Source: Kistimonas scapharcae (GTDB lineage: Bacteria; Pseudomonadota; Gammaproteobacteria; Pseudomonadales; Endozoicomonadaceae). Taken from it: a stretch of 64,000 nucleotides of DNA. Shown one piece after another: positions 25,401-34,485 of this stretch (position 1 is its first letter; each line of letters opens with the position of its first letter). Where the stretch lies: contig NZ_BAABFL010000081.1 in NCBI RefSeq assembly GCF_039540975.1, forward strand, positions 1 to 64,000, read 5' to 3'. The translations under genes and the position numbers were made by a program. The notes beneath the pieces are model-generated. The model did no database searches. It was given only the letters and a program-made list of their open reading frames with translations, and was not told where the DNA came from.

Positions 25401-28400
25401 ATGGCTAAAACAATGCTACGGTTTGCCACCATCCTTTCTCCGGCGGAGTCAGGAAGAGAGGGATATCAAAACGGCTTACGGGTGGCGAATATAGGCTTTC
25501 TTCAGGCGCTGGTGCGATACAGTGACTTCTCTGAGTATCACTTTTTCATGGTAGCCGATGACTGTCCTGACGTAGATGCTTATTGGACGCAATACCTTCA
25601 TGTTTATGGGCTGGAAGCTGGGATTCAGGTTTACCCATTGCACCTGCTACCGATGTGCTTGTCTGAGTATGACTACTCTGTATTTCATTGTGGCGATCAT
25701 TATATTGCACCATTGCTGGAATTAAGGGAGGCTTATGCATCCCGATTGTTTCCTGTAACGGGGCGGGTTCATTCCTTGTGTCAGGATGTTGCTCTGTCGA
25801 CCACAAGAAACCTGTGCCTCTCTCCCCAAAAATCCTGTGATGCCCTGCTGTGCGCCAGCAATGCAGCTCTGCAGGCAATGGAAAAACTGATGCGTGATGT
25901 TCAGCAGCAGCTGGCTGATCGGCATAGTGTAACCATCAGAGAGCATTGCAGTATTGAGTTTTTGCCTCTGGGGGTTGAACTGTCGGACTTTCCGTCCATC
26001 AATAAAACGTTGGCGAGAGACGTGCTAGAACTGCCTCAAAACGCCATTATTATTCTGTACCTTGGCAGGATTGATGCCGGGAACAAAATGGATCTTCATC
26101 CATTGATTCTCGCGCTTAACGAGATTGTGAGTGAGGAAGCGATAAAGCATTCTCAGGATGTTGTGTTGTATATCAGTGGCCAGTCATCAGCCAGTGATGA
26201 TTATGTGGTGTCCCTGGCGCGGACCGCGGGGCAACTGGCGATAGAGGATCGGGTTCTCTTCAACTTTGATATGGCGCCTGATGAACGCAGTACCATTTAC
26301 GCAGCAGCAGATATCTTTGTTTCTCTGGCTGATAATCCCCAGGAAACCTTTGGTCTTGCCCCCTTGGAAGCTATGGCTGCTGGTTTGCCCGTGGTGTTAT
26401 CTGACTGGGATGGCTATCGGGATCTGGTTGAGCATGGGCATTCCGGCTATCTCATCCCGACGAGCTGGGGCGATATTGATGCCCTGGTCGCTCCCACAGC
26501 TTACTATGAACCTGAGCGTAACCTGCTGGCGTCAGCACAGACAGTGGCGGTTGATGTGGCAGCTTTGTCACAGGTTTTGATGGTACTGGTAGCAGACAAT
26601 GAGCAGAGAGAAGAGATTGGGGCTGCCGGACAATGTCGGGTCGAGAGGCAGTTTTCCTGGTCAGCTTCTGTAGATCGTTATATGGCATTAGTGGAGAGAT
26701 TGGGGCGGCAGGCTGATCGCATCACATTTCAGCCGTCTGGTCATTATCCGGGTTTATCAATGGCCACTGTTTTCGGGCATTATGCGTCAAACCTGCTGGA
26801 CGACGCTGTGGTCATTGAAACCCTCCCACGTGGGCGCAGGGTGCTGATGGGGTCTGAAGCTGCTGTTTGCTTCGATGGTATCAACCACCTGGTCGATGCC
26901 CAACTTCAGACTGCGGTGCTGGAAGGTGCACTGTTGGGCGCAGGTGTAGATCAGCTCTGTACCAATATTGCCTTGGCTCGGCCTCTGGTGATGTTCAATA
27001 TCCTGTGGGGGTTGAAGCATCACTTGCTGAAGAAAACGACCAGACAACCGGTGATTCAGCCGAGGCGTTATCTGCAGCTATCGGATGCGGGTAAAGTGAC
27101 AGCGTCGCTTTCAAAAAAGAGAATTTGGCAGATTCTGCAGACCACCGAATATCCAGATGAATGGACAGCGGGACTGATTCAGCCAGTTCTCAATCGTTAT
27201 TTGTATCCGCTGTTAGACAGTAGGCTCACAGCTGACCGATGGCAGATAGACGAGGTTATACCGACACTGACAGCGCCGATTGTTGCCAAGCTCAGTGAGC
27301 AACTGAATCAGCTTCAGGCCATCTGTTCGAAATCAGCCATTTCCATTGATCCCTGCAAAATGCCGGCACAGGCGTTGCTGGATCATTTTCCGTTGTGGGG
27401 GCGGCAGCTAAAAGCAGGCTTGGTTGCTGATCTTCAGGCAATAAAAACATTGTTGCGACGATTGAATAACGATAGCCAGTCACTGATTGAAACCGTCCTG
27501 AATTCTGGTAATCAGGATGATCTGCGAATTGCAGGCCTTGAACCGCTAACGGATCAAAGCTTTCAGGGAACGACACGTGTTCGATTCAGCCATGAAGAGT
27601 CAATTTTATACAAACCCAGAGACCTGCGTATTGAAACCCTGCTGGTGAACAGTCACCAGAAGAATGAAACGTTGAGTCTGACAGAATTATTTAATCAATG
27701 GGCTGGTGAACCAGTATTCGGTTGCTTGAAACAAGTCGCTAAAGTCGAAACTGTGCGTCATTCAGAATGCCATTATGGATATTCTGAGTATCTGGACGTC
27801 AATACACCTCGCAATGAGTGGTCTGAATCGTTTTATCGCCGATTAGGGTGGTTGTCGGCCTTCCTGCTGGTAACTGGGCAGGGAGATGCTCACCACAACA
27901 ATATTCTTGTTAAGAATGAGATGCCGTATCTGGTAGATGCAAAGCGGAGCTTTACTCAGTCGGTTGTGGCAGGTTTCGCTGAAGATGTGGCCAATGTCGG
28001 TGGTTTGATATGGGAAATATCATCACTGTCTAAAACCAGAATTGGTGTGTTCTGGGAGGAAAGTGATGATATCGCTGACGATCCTCATCAGCACAGCCAA
28101 TACGCTTCCGTTGTGGCAGAAGGGTTTCGGCAGGCGCTGCAGTTGGTTATGGCTAAATCAGGCTTGATTACCCGCTTTCTTAACGGACTCACTGGATTAC
28201 CCGTCAGCTCCCCTGTGCTGACACATCACCAGCATAGGCAGCAAATATCTGATATCAACAAGTTACATGTGTTCTGTGAGCCTTCCTTGAAGGCACTCTA
28301 TAAAACCGAAAACAGCATGGCTGATCGGATGATCAGAGAGCATGGGAAAACAGAAGGCCCTGGTGAACCGATAACACGTCATCGAGATGACATCGTTCGT

Positions 28401-28673
28401 GCCTGGACGAGGGGAGATATTCCGGTTTTTTACTGTTTACCGGATTCTATTGAACTGCTCGCGGCCCCCAATAACAGGGAAGGTCGATATGTGATGCTGG
28501 ATTCTGATTATTTCACAACGCCTGTAATGCCTGAGTTAGTGAATGTTATCGAAAGGCTGGACCAAGTGGCTTGTGATCAATTAGTCGAAGTGTATGAAAA
28601 CTGGCTGCTGAGTCTAGAGGCAGATGAGCCGCTGGAGGCAAATCTATTGCAGTGGCTGCAAAAGGAACAGTAA
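25401..28673 (+). CDS. Glycosyltransferase fused to LanM-type kinase/dehydratase domain
   Basis: A 1090-residue protein with two recognisable halves. Residues 1 to about 430 form a GT-B glycosyltransferase of GT4 type: LYLGRIDAGNKMDLHPL is the start of the second Rossmann domain, and E315-x7-E323 lies within ETFGLAPLEAMAAG. From about 600 to 1060 it resembles the N-terminal domain of class II lanthipeptide synthetases (DUF4135): YKPR with K738, GYSEYL, FYRRLGWL, D829-A-H831-H-N-N834, D846 and a C-terminal RGDIPVF. These correspond to the kinase-like phosphorylation site. The DxH motif that precedes YKPR in LanM proteins is not evident (it reads DQS), so elimination activity may be lost. No LanC cyclase domain follows. 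There is no signal peptide. ATG was preferred over a TTG overlapping the upstream stop. It could be a secreted effector or a cytoplasmic modifying enzyme. Confidence 0.8.
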   Translation: MAKTMLRFATILSPAESGREGYQNGLRVANIGFLQALVRYSDFSEYHFFMVADDCPDVDAYWTQYLHVYGLEAGIQVYPLHLLPMCLSEYDYSVFHCGDHYIAPLLELREAYASRLFPVTGRVHSLCQDVALSTTRNLCLSPQKSCDALLCASNAALQAMEKLMRDVQQQLADRHSVTIREHCSIEFLPLGVELSDFPSINKTLARDVLELPQNAIIILYLGRIDAGNKMDLHPLILALNEIVSEEAIKHSQDVVLYISGQSSASDDYVVSLARTAGQLAIEDRVLFNFDMAPDERSTIYAAADIFVSLADNPQETFGLAPLEAMAAGLPVVLSDWDGYRDLVEHGHSGYLIPTSWGDIDALVAPTAYYEPERNLLASAQTVAVDVAALSQVLMVLVADNEQREEIGAAGQCRVERQFSWSASVDRYMALVERLGRQADRITFQPSGHYPGLSMATVFGHYASNLLDDAVVIETLPRGRRVLMGSEAAVCFDGINHLVDAQLQTAVLEGALLGAGVDQLCTNIALARPLVMFNILWGLKHHLLKKTTRQPVIQPRRYLQLSDAGKVTASLSKKRIWQILQTTEYPDEWTAGLIQPVLNRYLYPLLDSRLTADRWQIDEVIPTLTAPIVAKLSEQLNQLQAICSKSAISIDPCKMPAQALLDHFPLWGRQLKAGLVADLQAIKTLLRRLNNDSQSLIETVLNSGNQDDLRIAGLEPLTDQSFQGTTRVRFSHEESILYKPRDLRIETLLVNSHQKNETLSLTELFNQWAGEPVFGCLKQVAKVETVRHSECHYGYSEYLDVNTPRNEWSESFYRRLGWLSAFLLVTGQGDAHHNNILVKNEMPYLVDAKRSFTQSVVAGFAEDVANVGGLIWEISSLSKTRIGVFWEESDDIADDPHQHSQYASVVAEGFRQALQLVMAKSGLITRFLNGLTGLPVSSPVLTHHQHRQQISDINKLHVFCEPSLKALYKTENSMADRMIREHGKTEGPGEPITRHRDDIVRAWTRGDIPVFYCLPDSIELLAAPNNREGRYVMLDSDYFTTPVMPELVNVIERLDQVACDQLVEVYENWLLSLEADEPLEANLLQWLQKEQ

Positions 28674-28703
28674 AGCCCCGGTACTGCTCAATGCGGGGCT
28701 TTT
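28672..28703. terminator. Terminator shared by the fusion gene and sctG
   Basis: AAAGCCCCG / CGGGGCTTT with a 13-base loop and T-runs on both strands sits between the convergent genes. It includes the last codons of sctG. Confidence 0.8.
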
Positions 28704-29098
28704 GGCGGTGCGCTTTTCTTGTCAGCGTGATGCTTGAGTTCCTGCAGCAGGTTCTCTGCCAGGTTGGCAGCCAGCGGATCATCGGATGATGTCAGCGGTG
28801 TCAGGAACTTTTCACTTTCGCTGTTGCGACCCATCAACATCAGTGACATACCAATAAAGGCACGAACGGTAGGATTGTCTGGCTCGATCTTCAGGGCTTT
28901 CTTTTCAAGCACATCCAATGCATCCTGAAACTGGTTCAGGTTGAGATGGTTCAGTGCCATGCCAATGTGTGGCAGAACACTGTTGGGGCGAATGTGACCG
29001 ATGGCCTTGAAAATAGACTTGGCCTGGCCTGACATCCCATTGCTGGTAGCCATAAACCCGATATCGGCCAGCAGTCTTAAGGTTTCTACGGTGACCAT
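28688..29098 (-). CDS. sctG: Type III needle chaperone SctG (YscG/PscG-like)
   Basis: A 136-residue TPR-type protein. Helical pairs such as ALNHLNLNQFQDALDVLEKKAL and the surrounding pattern match YscG/PscG, which with SctE keeps the needle subunit monomeric in the cytoplasm. It follows sctF by 28 bases, the same D-E-F-G order as in Yersinia ysc. The C terminus is basic and Pro-rich (KKSAPPKAP). Its 3' end overlaps the terminator hairpin. Confidence 0.8.
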   Translation of the reverse strand: MVTVETLRLLADIGFMATSNGMSGQAKSIFKAIGHIRPNSVLPHIGMALNHLNLNQFQDALDVLEKKALKIEPDNPTVRAFIGMSLMLMGRNSESEKFLTPLTSSDDPLAANLAENLLQELKHHADKKSAPPKAPH

Positions 29099-29126
29099 GT
29101 CCCTGGTTCCCCCCTAAATCCCTGAA

Positions 29127-29375
29127 TCAGTTGATCTTTTGAATAATGCCCTGCGCGGTATCCTTGACGGCTTTGACGACCGAGCTGTCTACGCTGTAGA
29201 GCATGGTGAGTTTATTCACATCCTGCTGCAGTTTGATCATGTCGGCCAGGTTACTGGGGTCAAGATCCTGCATGGACGTTTCCAGCTTGCTTTCAAATTC
29301 AGACAACTTATTGGACAGGCGATCCGTTGCCTGATCAAAGCTGATGCTGTTTGTTCCGTTATTCAAAATCGACAT
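29127..29375 (-). CDS. sctF: Type III secretion needle subunit SctF
   Basis: The 82-residue protein has the size and layout of YscF/PscF needle monomers: a polar N terminus, a helical hairpin turning at DPSNLADM, and a conserved C-terminal helix ending KDTAQGIIQKIN. It would polymerise into the extracellular needle. GAGAGG lies before the ATG. Its chaperones SctE and SctG flank it. Confidence 0.88.
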   Translation of the reverse strand: MSILNNGTNSISFDQATDRLSNKLSEFESKLETSMQDLDPSNLADMIKLQQDVNKLTMLYSVDSSVVKAVKDTAQGIIQKIN

Positions 29376-29463
29376 AAGAACCTCTCCCTGTTCCCCGCGA
29401 CTCTATTAAGTCTAGTCCACAGACGTGCAAGCATTCGGCCTGATCGCAGTGGATAAATCCATC

Positions 29464-29715
29464 TTAATGCGTGCCTGAGGCCTTGTGGTATTTGAGCCAG
29501 GTCAGTTCGATCACCTTGACGGCGTCATCCAGCGCTTTGATCAGCGCATCGGTCTGCTCAAACTCTTCGGGAGAGAGACCGCCTTGCTTGCTGCTCTTGA
29601 GCTGCGCGGCCTCTGCATTCAGGCTGTCAATCAGTTCCTGTCTGTACTGACCGTCCGTATCGGTACTGAGACGGTCTTCTGTCAGCGACAGGGAGACGTT
29701 ATCAGCTTCCGCCAT
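29464..29715 (-). CDS. sctE: Type III needle co-chaperone SctE (YscE/PscE-like)
   Basis: An 83-residue helical protein. It starts within the end of sctD (14-base overlap) and has a strong AGGAGG six bases upstream. Size, position between sctD and sctF and the helix-turn-helix pattern (YRQELIDSLNAEAAQLKSS then LSPEEFEQTDALIKALDDA) fit YscE/PscE, which pairs with SctG to hold the needle subunit. Sequence conservation in this family is low, so the call relies largely on context. Confidence 0.75.
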   Translation of the reverse strand: MAEADNVSLSLTEDRLSTDTDGQYRQELIDSLNAEAAQLKSSKQGGLSPEEFEQTDALIKALDDAVKVIELTWLKYHKASGTH

Positions 29716-31156
29716 GGTTGCCTCCTATGTAGTATTTTATTCTTTCCTGGCCTAGCCGAAGCGTCAGATATTCCAGGGTGATACTTTCAAGTATATATCC
29801 GTTTTTCAGCCTGGCGCCTTTCAGGTACTTCTCACCGTTATCCAGAATCACAAAGGGCTCTTTGCCGATGGTGACGCTCTTGATATTGATGATGGGCTGC
29901 AGGGTGGCCAGATCGGCAGATGGCAGGGTGACATCAATAACCAGCTCAGGACGCTTGCCGTATTTTTCACGGAAGTTCCGGACCACTTCCTTCAGATGAT
30001 ACCCCTGAGAGATGTCCATGAGACGCCCCTTCATGATCACCTTGCCGGGCTGATCCAGTAGCTTAATGCGCTGGCTCAGCGCCTTTTCTTTCAGCATGGA
30101 GCGTAGCGTCTTGATGCGGGTATTCTGGAATTCAAGCTGATCAATGATGGTTTGAAGCCCATGCACTTCCTGATGCAGTAATTCACGGACTTTCGTCAAA
30201 TCTCTGACGGTGTGCAGGTAACCTCTGAGAATCAGAGTGCCAGGGAGTGTGTCCAGCGCAACGGTCAGTGATTTGTAACCGTGCATTTTCAGCACCGCCA
30301 TGGCATTTTCCTGCATTTCATCCAGGGCGATGATTTGATTATTGAAAAGGACTGACTTCTCTGTGAGCGCATCCAGATAGGCTTGCTTGGTCGTGCCATT
30401 GACAATATAACCTGTCAGTAAGACAGAACCGTCAGGCAATGTCTTGAGGGTGATATCTTCAAGGTTTTGCAGTACCCGCAGTTTTTCGGCTTCAACAATA
30501 TGGGAAATGGGTTTTTCATTTTCGGCCAGGGCGGGATCAGTGAGTTGCCATAGCCAGGAAAAAACACTGATAAATCCGACCAGCAGTGCAGCTGCGGCTG
30601 CCACAATCACAACGTTTTTCCCGGAAGCCGGCAGGAAAGCACGCAGCCGTTCCATAAGGCCGGGACCGGATGAATGTTGCTCTTCGAGCTCCGACAGTTC
30701 ATCGTCAGACAATCTATCGTCAAGAACCGGAATGTCTTCGCCATCCTGTGGCTCTTGGAACGTATCCGAATGGGCGGGTTCTTCTGCGGTATGAGTGGAA
30801 GGCGCTGGTGCCGGTGCCGTCAGGTCTGGCATGGTCAGCTCTGGCCATGTGGCACCTTCAGGTGCCATGGCAAAATGCAGGTTGCCCGCGGTCACGATCA
30901 CAAAGGGCTGAAGCGTAAATTGGTTTTCCTGAGCCTGACCATTCAGGTAGACACCTTGGCCTTCAGCCAGGTTCCGAATATCAACGCTATCCTCAGAAAC
31001 GAGGATTTCCAGCTGATAATCGGCGAGGGTGTTATCGGTGAGCACCAGGTCGCACTCTTCGTGCCGGCCCAGTGAGTACTGGCCTGCATCCAGAGTGATT
31101 TCTGCGCCGACATGGGGGCCGGACAGAATCTTTAAAACCCAGACCTGGTCTGCCAT
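29702..31156 (-). CDS. sctD: Type III secretion inner-membrane ring protein SctD
   Basis: A 484-residue protein with the YscD layout. A cytoplasmic FHA domain (residues 1-98, with SLGRHEECDLVL) is followed by an acidic Pro-rich linker (100-165), one membrane helix (about 181-203), and periplasmic ring-building modules containing VLLTGYI-, LILRGYL- and VIMKGRL-type strands. It forms the larger ring of the basal body around SctJ. It is first of the four sct genes. No other ring, ATPase, export-gate or secretin genes lie in the window. Confidence 0.88.
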   Translation of the reverse strand: MADQVWVLKILSGPHVGAEITLDAGQYSLGRHEECDLVLTDNTLADYQLEILVSEDSVDIRNLAEGQGVYLNGQAQENQFTLQPFVIVTAGNLHFAMAPEGATWPELTMPDLTAPAPAPSTHTAEEPAHSDTFQEPQDGEDIPVLDDRLSDDELSELEEQHSSGPGLMERLRAFLPASGKNVVIVAAAAALLVGFISVFSWLWQLTDPALAENEKPISHIVEAEKLRVLQNLEDITLKTLPDGSVLLTGYIVNGTTKQAYLDALTEKSVLFNNQIIALDEMQENAMAVLKMHGYKSLTVALDTLPGTLILRGYLHTVRDLTKVRELLHQEVHGLQTIIDQLEFQNTRIKTLRSMLKEKALSQRIKLLDQPGKVIMKGRLMDISQGYHLKEVVRNFREKYGKRPELVIDVTLPSADLATLQPIINIKSVTIGKEPFVILDNGEKYLKGARLKNGYILESITLEYLTLRLGQERIKYYIGGNHGGS

Positions 31157-31418
31157 AAATTGTTGTCCATTACCTGCAGTGGCAGAGCGCCGCCATATTC
31201 ATTGAAAGTGATGACTGGCGGGGCTTTCGTCCGCACATGATCCAATCCCTGGCGCGCGGCTGAAAATGGCGTAGACGTTGAAACACTGACTACTAAAAAA
31301 AGCGTATGTGATGGTGGGGGATATTTCCACCGGATAGCCTGAGCTGCCCGAAAAAACAATGGGTTATCGTATTTTTAACGTGGGCTGGTGTAATTATTTG
31401 ACAGATTCCGGCCTGCTC

Positions 31419-31440
31419 GCTTCTGACATAAGTCAGAAGC
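31419..31440 (-). other. Palindrome over the stop codon of the acyl-CoA synthetase
   Basis: GCTTCTGAC / GTCAGAAGC with a four-base loop spans the stop codon of the minus-strand gene. No T-run follows on that strand. It could slow RNA decay or assist termination. The remaining roughly 260 bases up to sctD show no gene and should hold the sctD promoter. Confidence 0.4.
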
Positions 31441-33250
31441 GTACTTTTCCGGCACGAATTTTTTCCAGCTCATGGGTTTGCAGGGGCTGATACTGCTGGC
31501 TTCCTGGCAGTAATGCCAGCACAGGATCATTGAACTGGCTGGAATCGAACCCTTCCTTTTTTAAGGTGGTCTTCTGGTATTTGAAGGTTGTCGTCATCTG
31601 TTGTGAATTACAGATTCTGAGAAACAGTGGGACGGCATAGCCGGGTAGCTGTCTTCGAACATGTTGTGTCAGCGCTTCCAGGTCGAGGGCATTTTTTGCT
31701 TCTGAGACGACCAGAGCCGTCATTCCGGCCCGGCCATCCGTTCCCGGTAGGCTGATGCCGTATGTGACTGCATGGTCAATAGCAGGAAAGTTGGTAAACG
31801 CCGCTTCAACCTCGGATGTGGCGACATTTTCCCCTTTCCAGCGAAAGGTGTCGCCAATCCGGTCAGAAAATGCAATGTGTCGCCAGCCTTGGCGGACTAC
31901 AAGATCGCCAGTATTGATGTAACAATCACCGGCTTGAAAAACGTCGCGATACAGTTTTTTCTGTGATGCTTCCTGATCCGTATAACCATCAAATGGCATA
32001 CGACGGGTCACCTTTGTCAGCAAAAGACCGCTTTCGCCTTTCTTGACTTTTTCCATGAATCCTTTGGGGGTGCGAACGGGGCAGTCGTTTTGAACATCGT
32101 AACGGACAACGGCATAAGTCATCGGACAGGTGCCTGCGGTTTTGTCCAGATTCAGGGCATTGGAAAACACCAGGTTGACTTCGCTGGCGCCATAAAACTC
32201 GATAATGGATGGGATTCTGAAGCGTTCCTTGAAGGCTTCCCAGATATCCGGTCGCAGCCCGTTGCCGATGATGGTTCTTACCGGATTGTCAGCGTCATTG
32301 GGTCTTGCAGGGTGATTCAGCAGGTATCGACAGAATTCACCGATATAACAGAAGCTGGTAGCGCCATAATGACGTATATCGTCCCAGAACCGGTTAACAC
32401 TGAATTTTCGGGCAATCGCTAACGATGCGCCGTTTCCCATGACAGCACTCAGTGAAACGGTCAGTGCGTTGTTGTGATAGAGGGGCAGTGCGCAATAGAG
32501 AGTATCTGTTGGTTTGAGTCGCAGGGACATCATGCCTATGCCTGCCATGGCTTTGAACCAGCGGAAATGCGACATCACTGAGGCTTTGGGAAGACCGGTG
32601 GTGCCGGAGGTGAAAATATACAGTGCTGGAGAAGACAGCTTCAGGGTGCGGGTGATATCAGGATTCGTATCGGGCATGTTCGCCGAGGCTTCAACAAAAT
32701 TTTCGTAGCCATCAGGTGTGGGATTATTGCTGTTATCGTTAACGAAGTAATGGGGGGGCTCTGGTCGTTCGGACAACGTGTGTTTAATACCGTCAAAGAC
32801 TTCAATTAATTCTTCACCCACAATACATAATGCTGGTTTTGTAATAGTGAGGCTGTGCAATAAGGCGTTATTACGCTGACTGGTATTCAGCATGGTCGCA
32901 ATGGCGCCAAGCTTTATGACGGCCAGTGTGGCCAGCAGTGTTTCAGGGCGGTTTTCCATCAGTATGGCAACACGGTCACCTGGAAGGATGCCTGCCTGTG
33001 CCAGTGCATGACTGAAGCGGTTGACCTGTCGATTGGCTGCGTCGTATGACCAGGTTTTTTCCTGGTATTTAAGAAAAGGACGTTTACCGTATCGCTGCGC
33101 CTGCTTTTCCAGCAGCCGACCAATGGATAACCGGCGTTCCGGGTGCAACGATACCAGCTTCACCAGACCGGTTGCTATTTGTGGAAGCTCTGGTGTCAGG
33201 GCAAGGCCTGAACGAAGGATATTGGCAAAGCTGACTGTGCGTGTTGGCAT
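31433..33250 (-). CDS. FATP-type long-/very-long-chain acyl-CoA synthetase
   Basis: Activates fatty acids to acyl-CoA through acyl-AMP. The 605-residue enzyme has the AMP-binding P-loop YIFTSGTTGLPKA (near residue 215), the FYGASE motif and the TGDLVV region before the C-terminal domain. Overall pattern (FKYQKTTLKKEGFD near the end, and the YCALPLYHNNA segment) fits the SLC27/FATP-like subgroup rather than FadD. It follows two acyl-CoA dehydrogenases on the same strand with a 22-base gap, so the three probably form a fatty-acid degradation operon. Confidence 0.88.
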   Translation of the reverse strand: MPTRTVSFANILRSGLALTPELPQIATGLVKLVSLHPERRLSIGRLLEKQAQRYGKRPFLKYQEKTWSYDAANRQVNRFSHALAQAGILPGDRVAILMENRPETLLATLAVIKLGAIATMLNTSQRNNALLHSLTITKPALCIVGEELIEVFDGIKHTLSERPEPPHYFVNDNSNNPTPDGYENFVEASANMPDTNPDITRTLKLSSPALYIFTSGTTGLPKASVMSHFRWFKAMAGIGMMSLRLKPTDTLYCALPLYHNNALTVSLSAVMGNGASLAIARKFSVNRFWDDIRHYGATSFCYIGEFCRYLLNHPARPNDADNPVRTIIGNGLRPDIWEAFKERFRIPSIIEFYGASEVNLVFSNALNLDKTAGTCPMTYAVVRYDVQNDCPVRTPKGFMEKVKKGESGLLLTKVTRRMPFDGYTDQEASQKKLYRDVFQAGDCYINTGDLVVRQGWRHIAFSDRIGDTFRWKGENVATSEVEAAFTNFPAIDHAVTYGISLPGTDGRAGMTALVVSEAKNALDLEALTQHVRRQLPGYAVPLFLRICNSQQMTTTFKYQKTTLKKEGFDSSQFNDPVLALLPGSQQYQPLQTHELEKIRAGKVRF

Positions 33251-33272
33251 TATTGTTATTATTAGATGTTTG

Positions 33273-34475
33273 TTACTTCAATTCTGAGGATGATTTATTC
33301 AATAGTCGTCGTGCAATGATCAATTGCTGAATCTGCTGGGTACCTTCAAAAATATCAAGGATTTTTGAGTCCCGGGCCCACTTTTCCAGCAGCTCATCTT
33401 CTGTATATCCGCGTACGGTGCAAATTTCAGCACATTTCAGGGTGATGGCATTGGCCGTACGACCTGCCTTGGCTTTAGCCATGGAGGCTTCCTTGGAATT
33501 GGGTTGGCCGTTATCAGCCATCCATGCAGCTCTGAGTGTAAGCAACCGGGCAGACTCCAGCTCGGCTTCCATGACCAGAAGTTCCTTCTCTAGCGCGGGT
33601 CGCTGATAAAGCCCCCCCTTGTAGGAGGGTTCAATACCTTGTGCTTTGAGTAATTCCTGCGTGCGTTCGAGGGCGGCGCGGGCAAGACCAACGGCCATGG
33701 CGGCAACGACAGGGCGGGTATTGTCGAAGGTTTGCATAACGCCACCAAACCCTCGTTGTACGTCAATATTCGGATTGCCCAGCAGGTGTGAAGCAGGCAC
33801 ACGACAATTGGTAAAGGTAATCGCTGCGGTATCGGACGCTTTGATGCCAAGTTTTTTCTCCAGCCTTACCACTTCCATGCCGGGCGTGCCTTTTTCAACG
33901 ACAAAGGATTTAATCGCTGCACGACCGAGGCTCGGATCAAGACTTGCCCATACCACTACAGCATCAGCCCGCTCACCACTGGTTACATAGATCTTTTCAC
34001 CATTGATGATGTAGTCGTCGCCATCTTGTTTGGCTGTCGCTCGGATCGCCGCTGAATCAGAACCTGCCTGGGGTTCAGTAATGGCCATTGCCGCCCACAG
34101 ATGACCGAATTTTTTCATTTGCTCATCGTCTGCGACCGCAGCAATAGCGGCATTTCCCAGTCCTTGCCTGGGAAGACTAAGAGACAGGCCGACATCTCCC
34201 CAGCAGAGTTCCGTTAAGCCCAGTACGGTCGAGAGATTGCTGCCATTAACTACCGTTTGACTGTCGCCTTTGGCAGTATTAAGGCGGCCAGCGCCAGTCC
34301 CGCTACCCGCACCATCATTCATGGCATCCAGAAGGGATGCCAGCATGTCGAGTTCGACGGGGTAGTCGTGTTCCCTGCTGTCATACTTACGCGAAATAGG
34401 GCGCAATACAGCTCTGGCAACCTGGTTGGCCTGGTTCACCAGACCTCTGAATTTTCTTGGTGTTTCCAGATACAT
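33273..34475 (-). CDS. Acyl-CoA dehydrogenase with catalytic Glu
   Basis: FAD enzyme that desaturates acyl-CoA and passes electrons to ETF. With the ATG chosen (AAGGGA six bases upstream) it has 400 residues. The flavin and substrate signatures are visible (MAITEPQAGSDSAA; YVTSGERAD), and the active-site base is in DIFEGTQQIQQL near the C terminus. It follows the related gene upstream by 10 bases. The two likely act together. Confidence 0.9.
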   Translation of the reverse strand: MYLETPRKFRGLVNQANQVARAVLRPISRKYDSREHDYPVELDMLASLLDAMNDGAGSGTGAGRLNTAKGDSQTVVNGSNLSTVLGLTELCWGDVGLSLSLPRQGLGNAAIAAVADDEQMKKFGHLWAAMAITEPQAGSDSAAIRATAKQDGDDYIINGEKIYVTSGERADAVVVWASLDPSLGRAAIKSFVVEKGTPGMEVVRLEKKLGIKASDTAAITFTNCRVPASHLLGNPNIDVQRGFGGVMQTFDNTRPVVAAMAVGLARAALERTQELLKAQGIEPSYKGGLYQRPALEKELLVMEAELESARLLTLRAAWMADNGQPNSKEASMAKAKAGRTANAITLKCAEICTVRGYTEDELLEKWARDSKILDIFEGTQQIQQLIIARRLLNKSSSELK

Positions 34476-34485
34476 ACAGCGTCCC

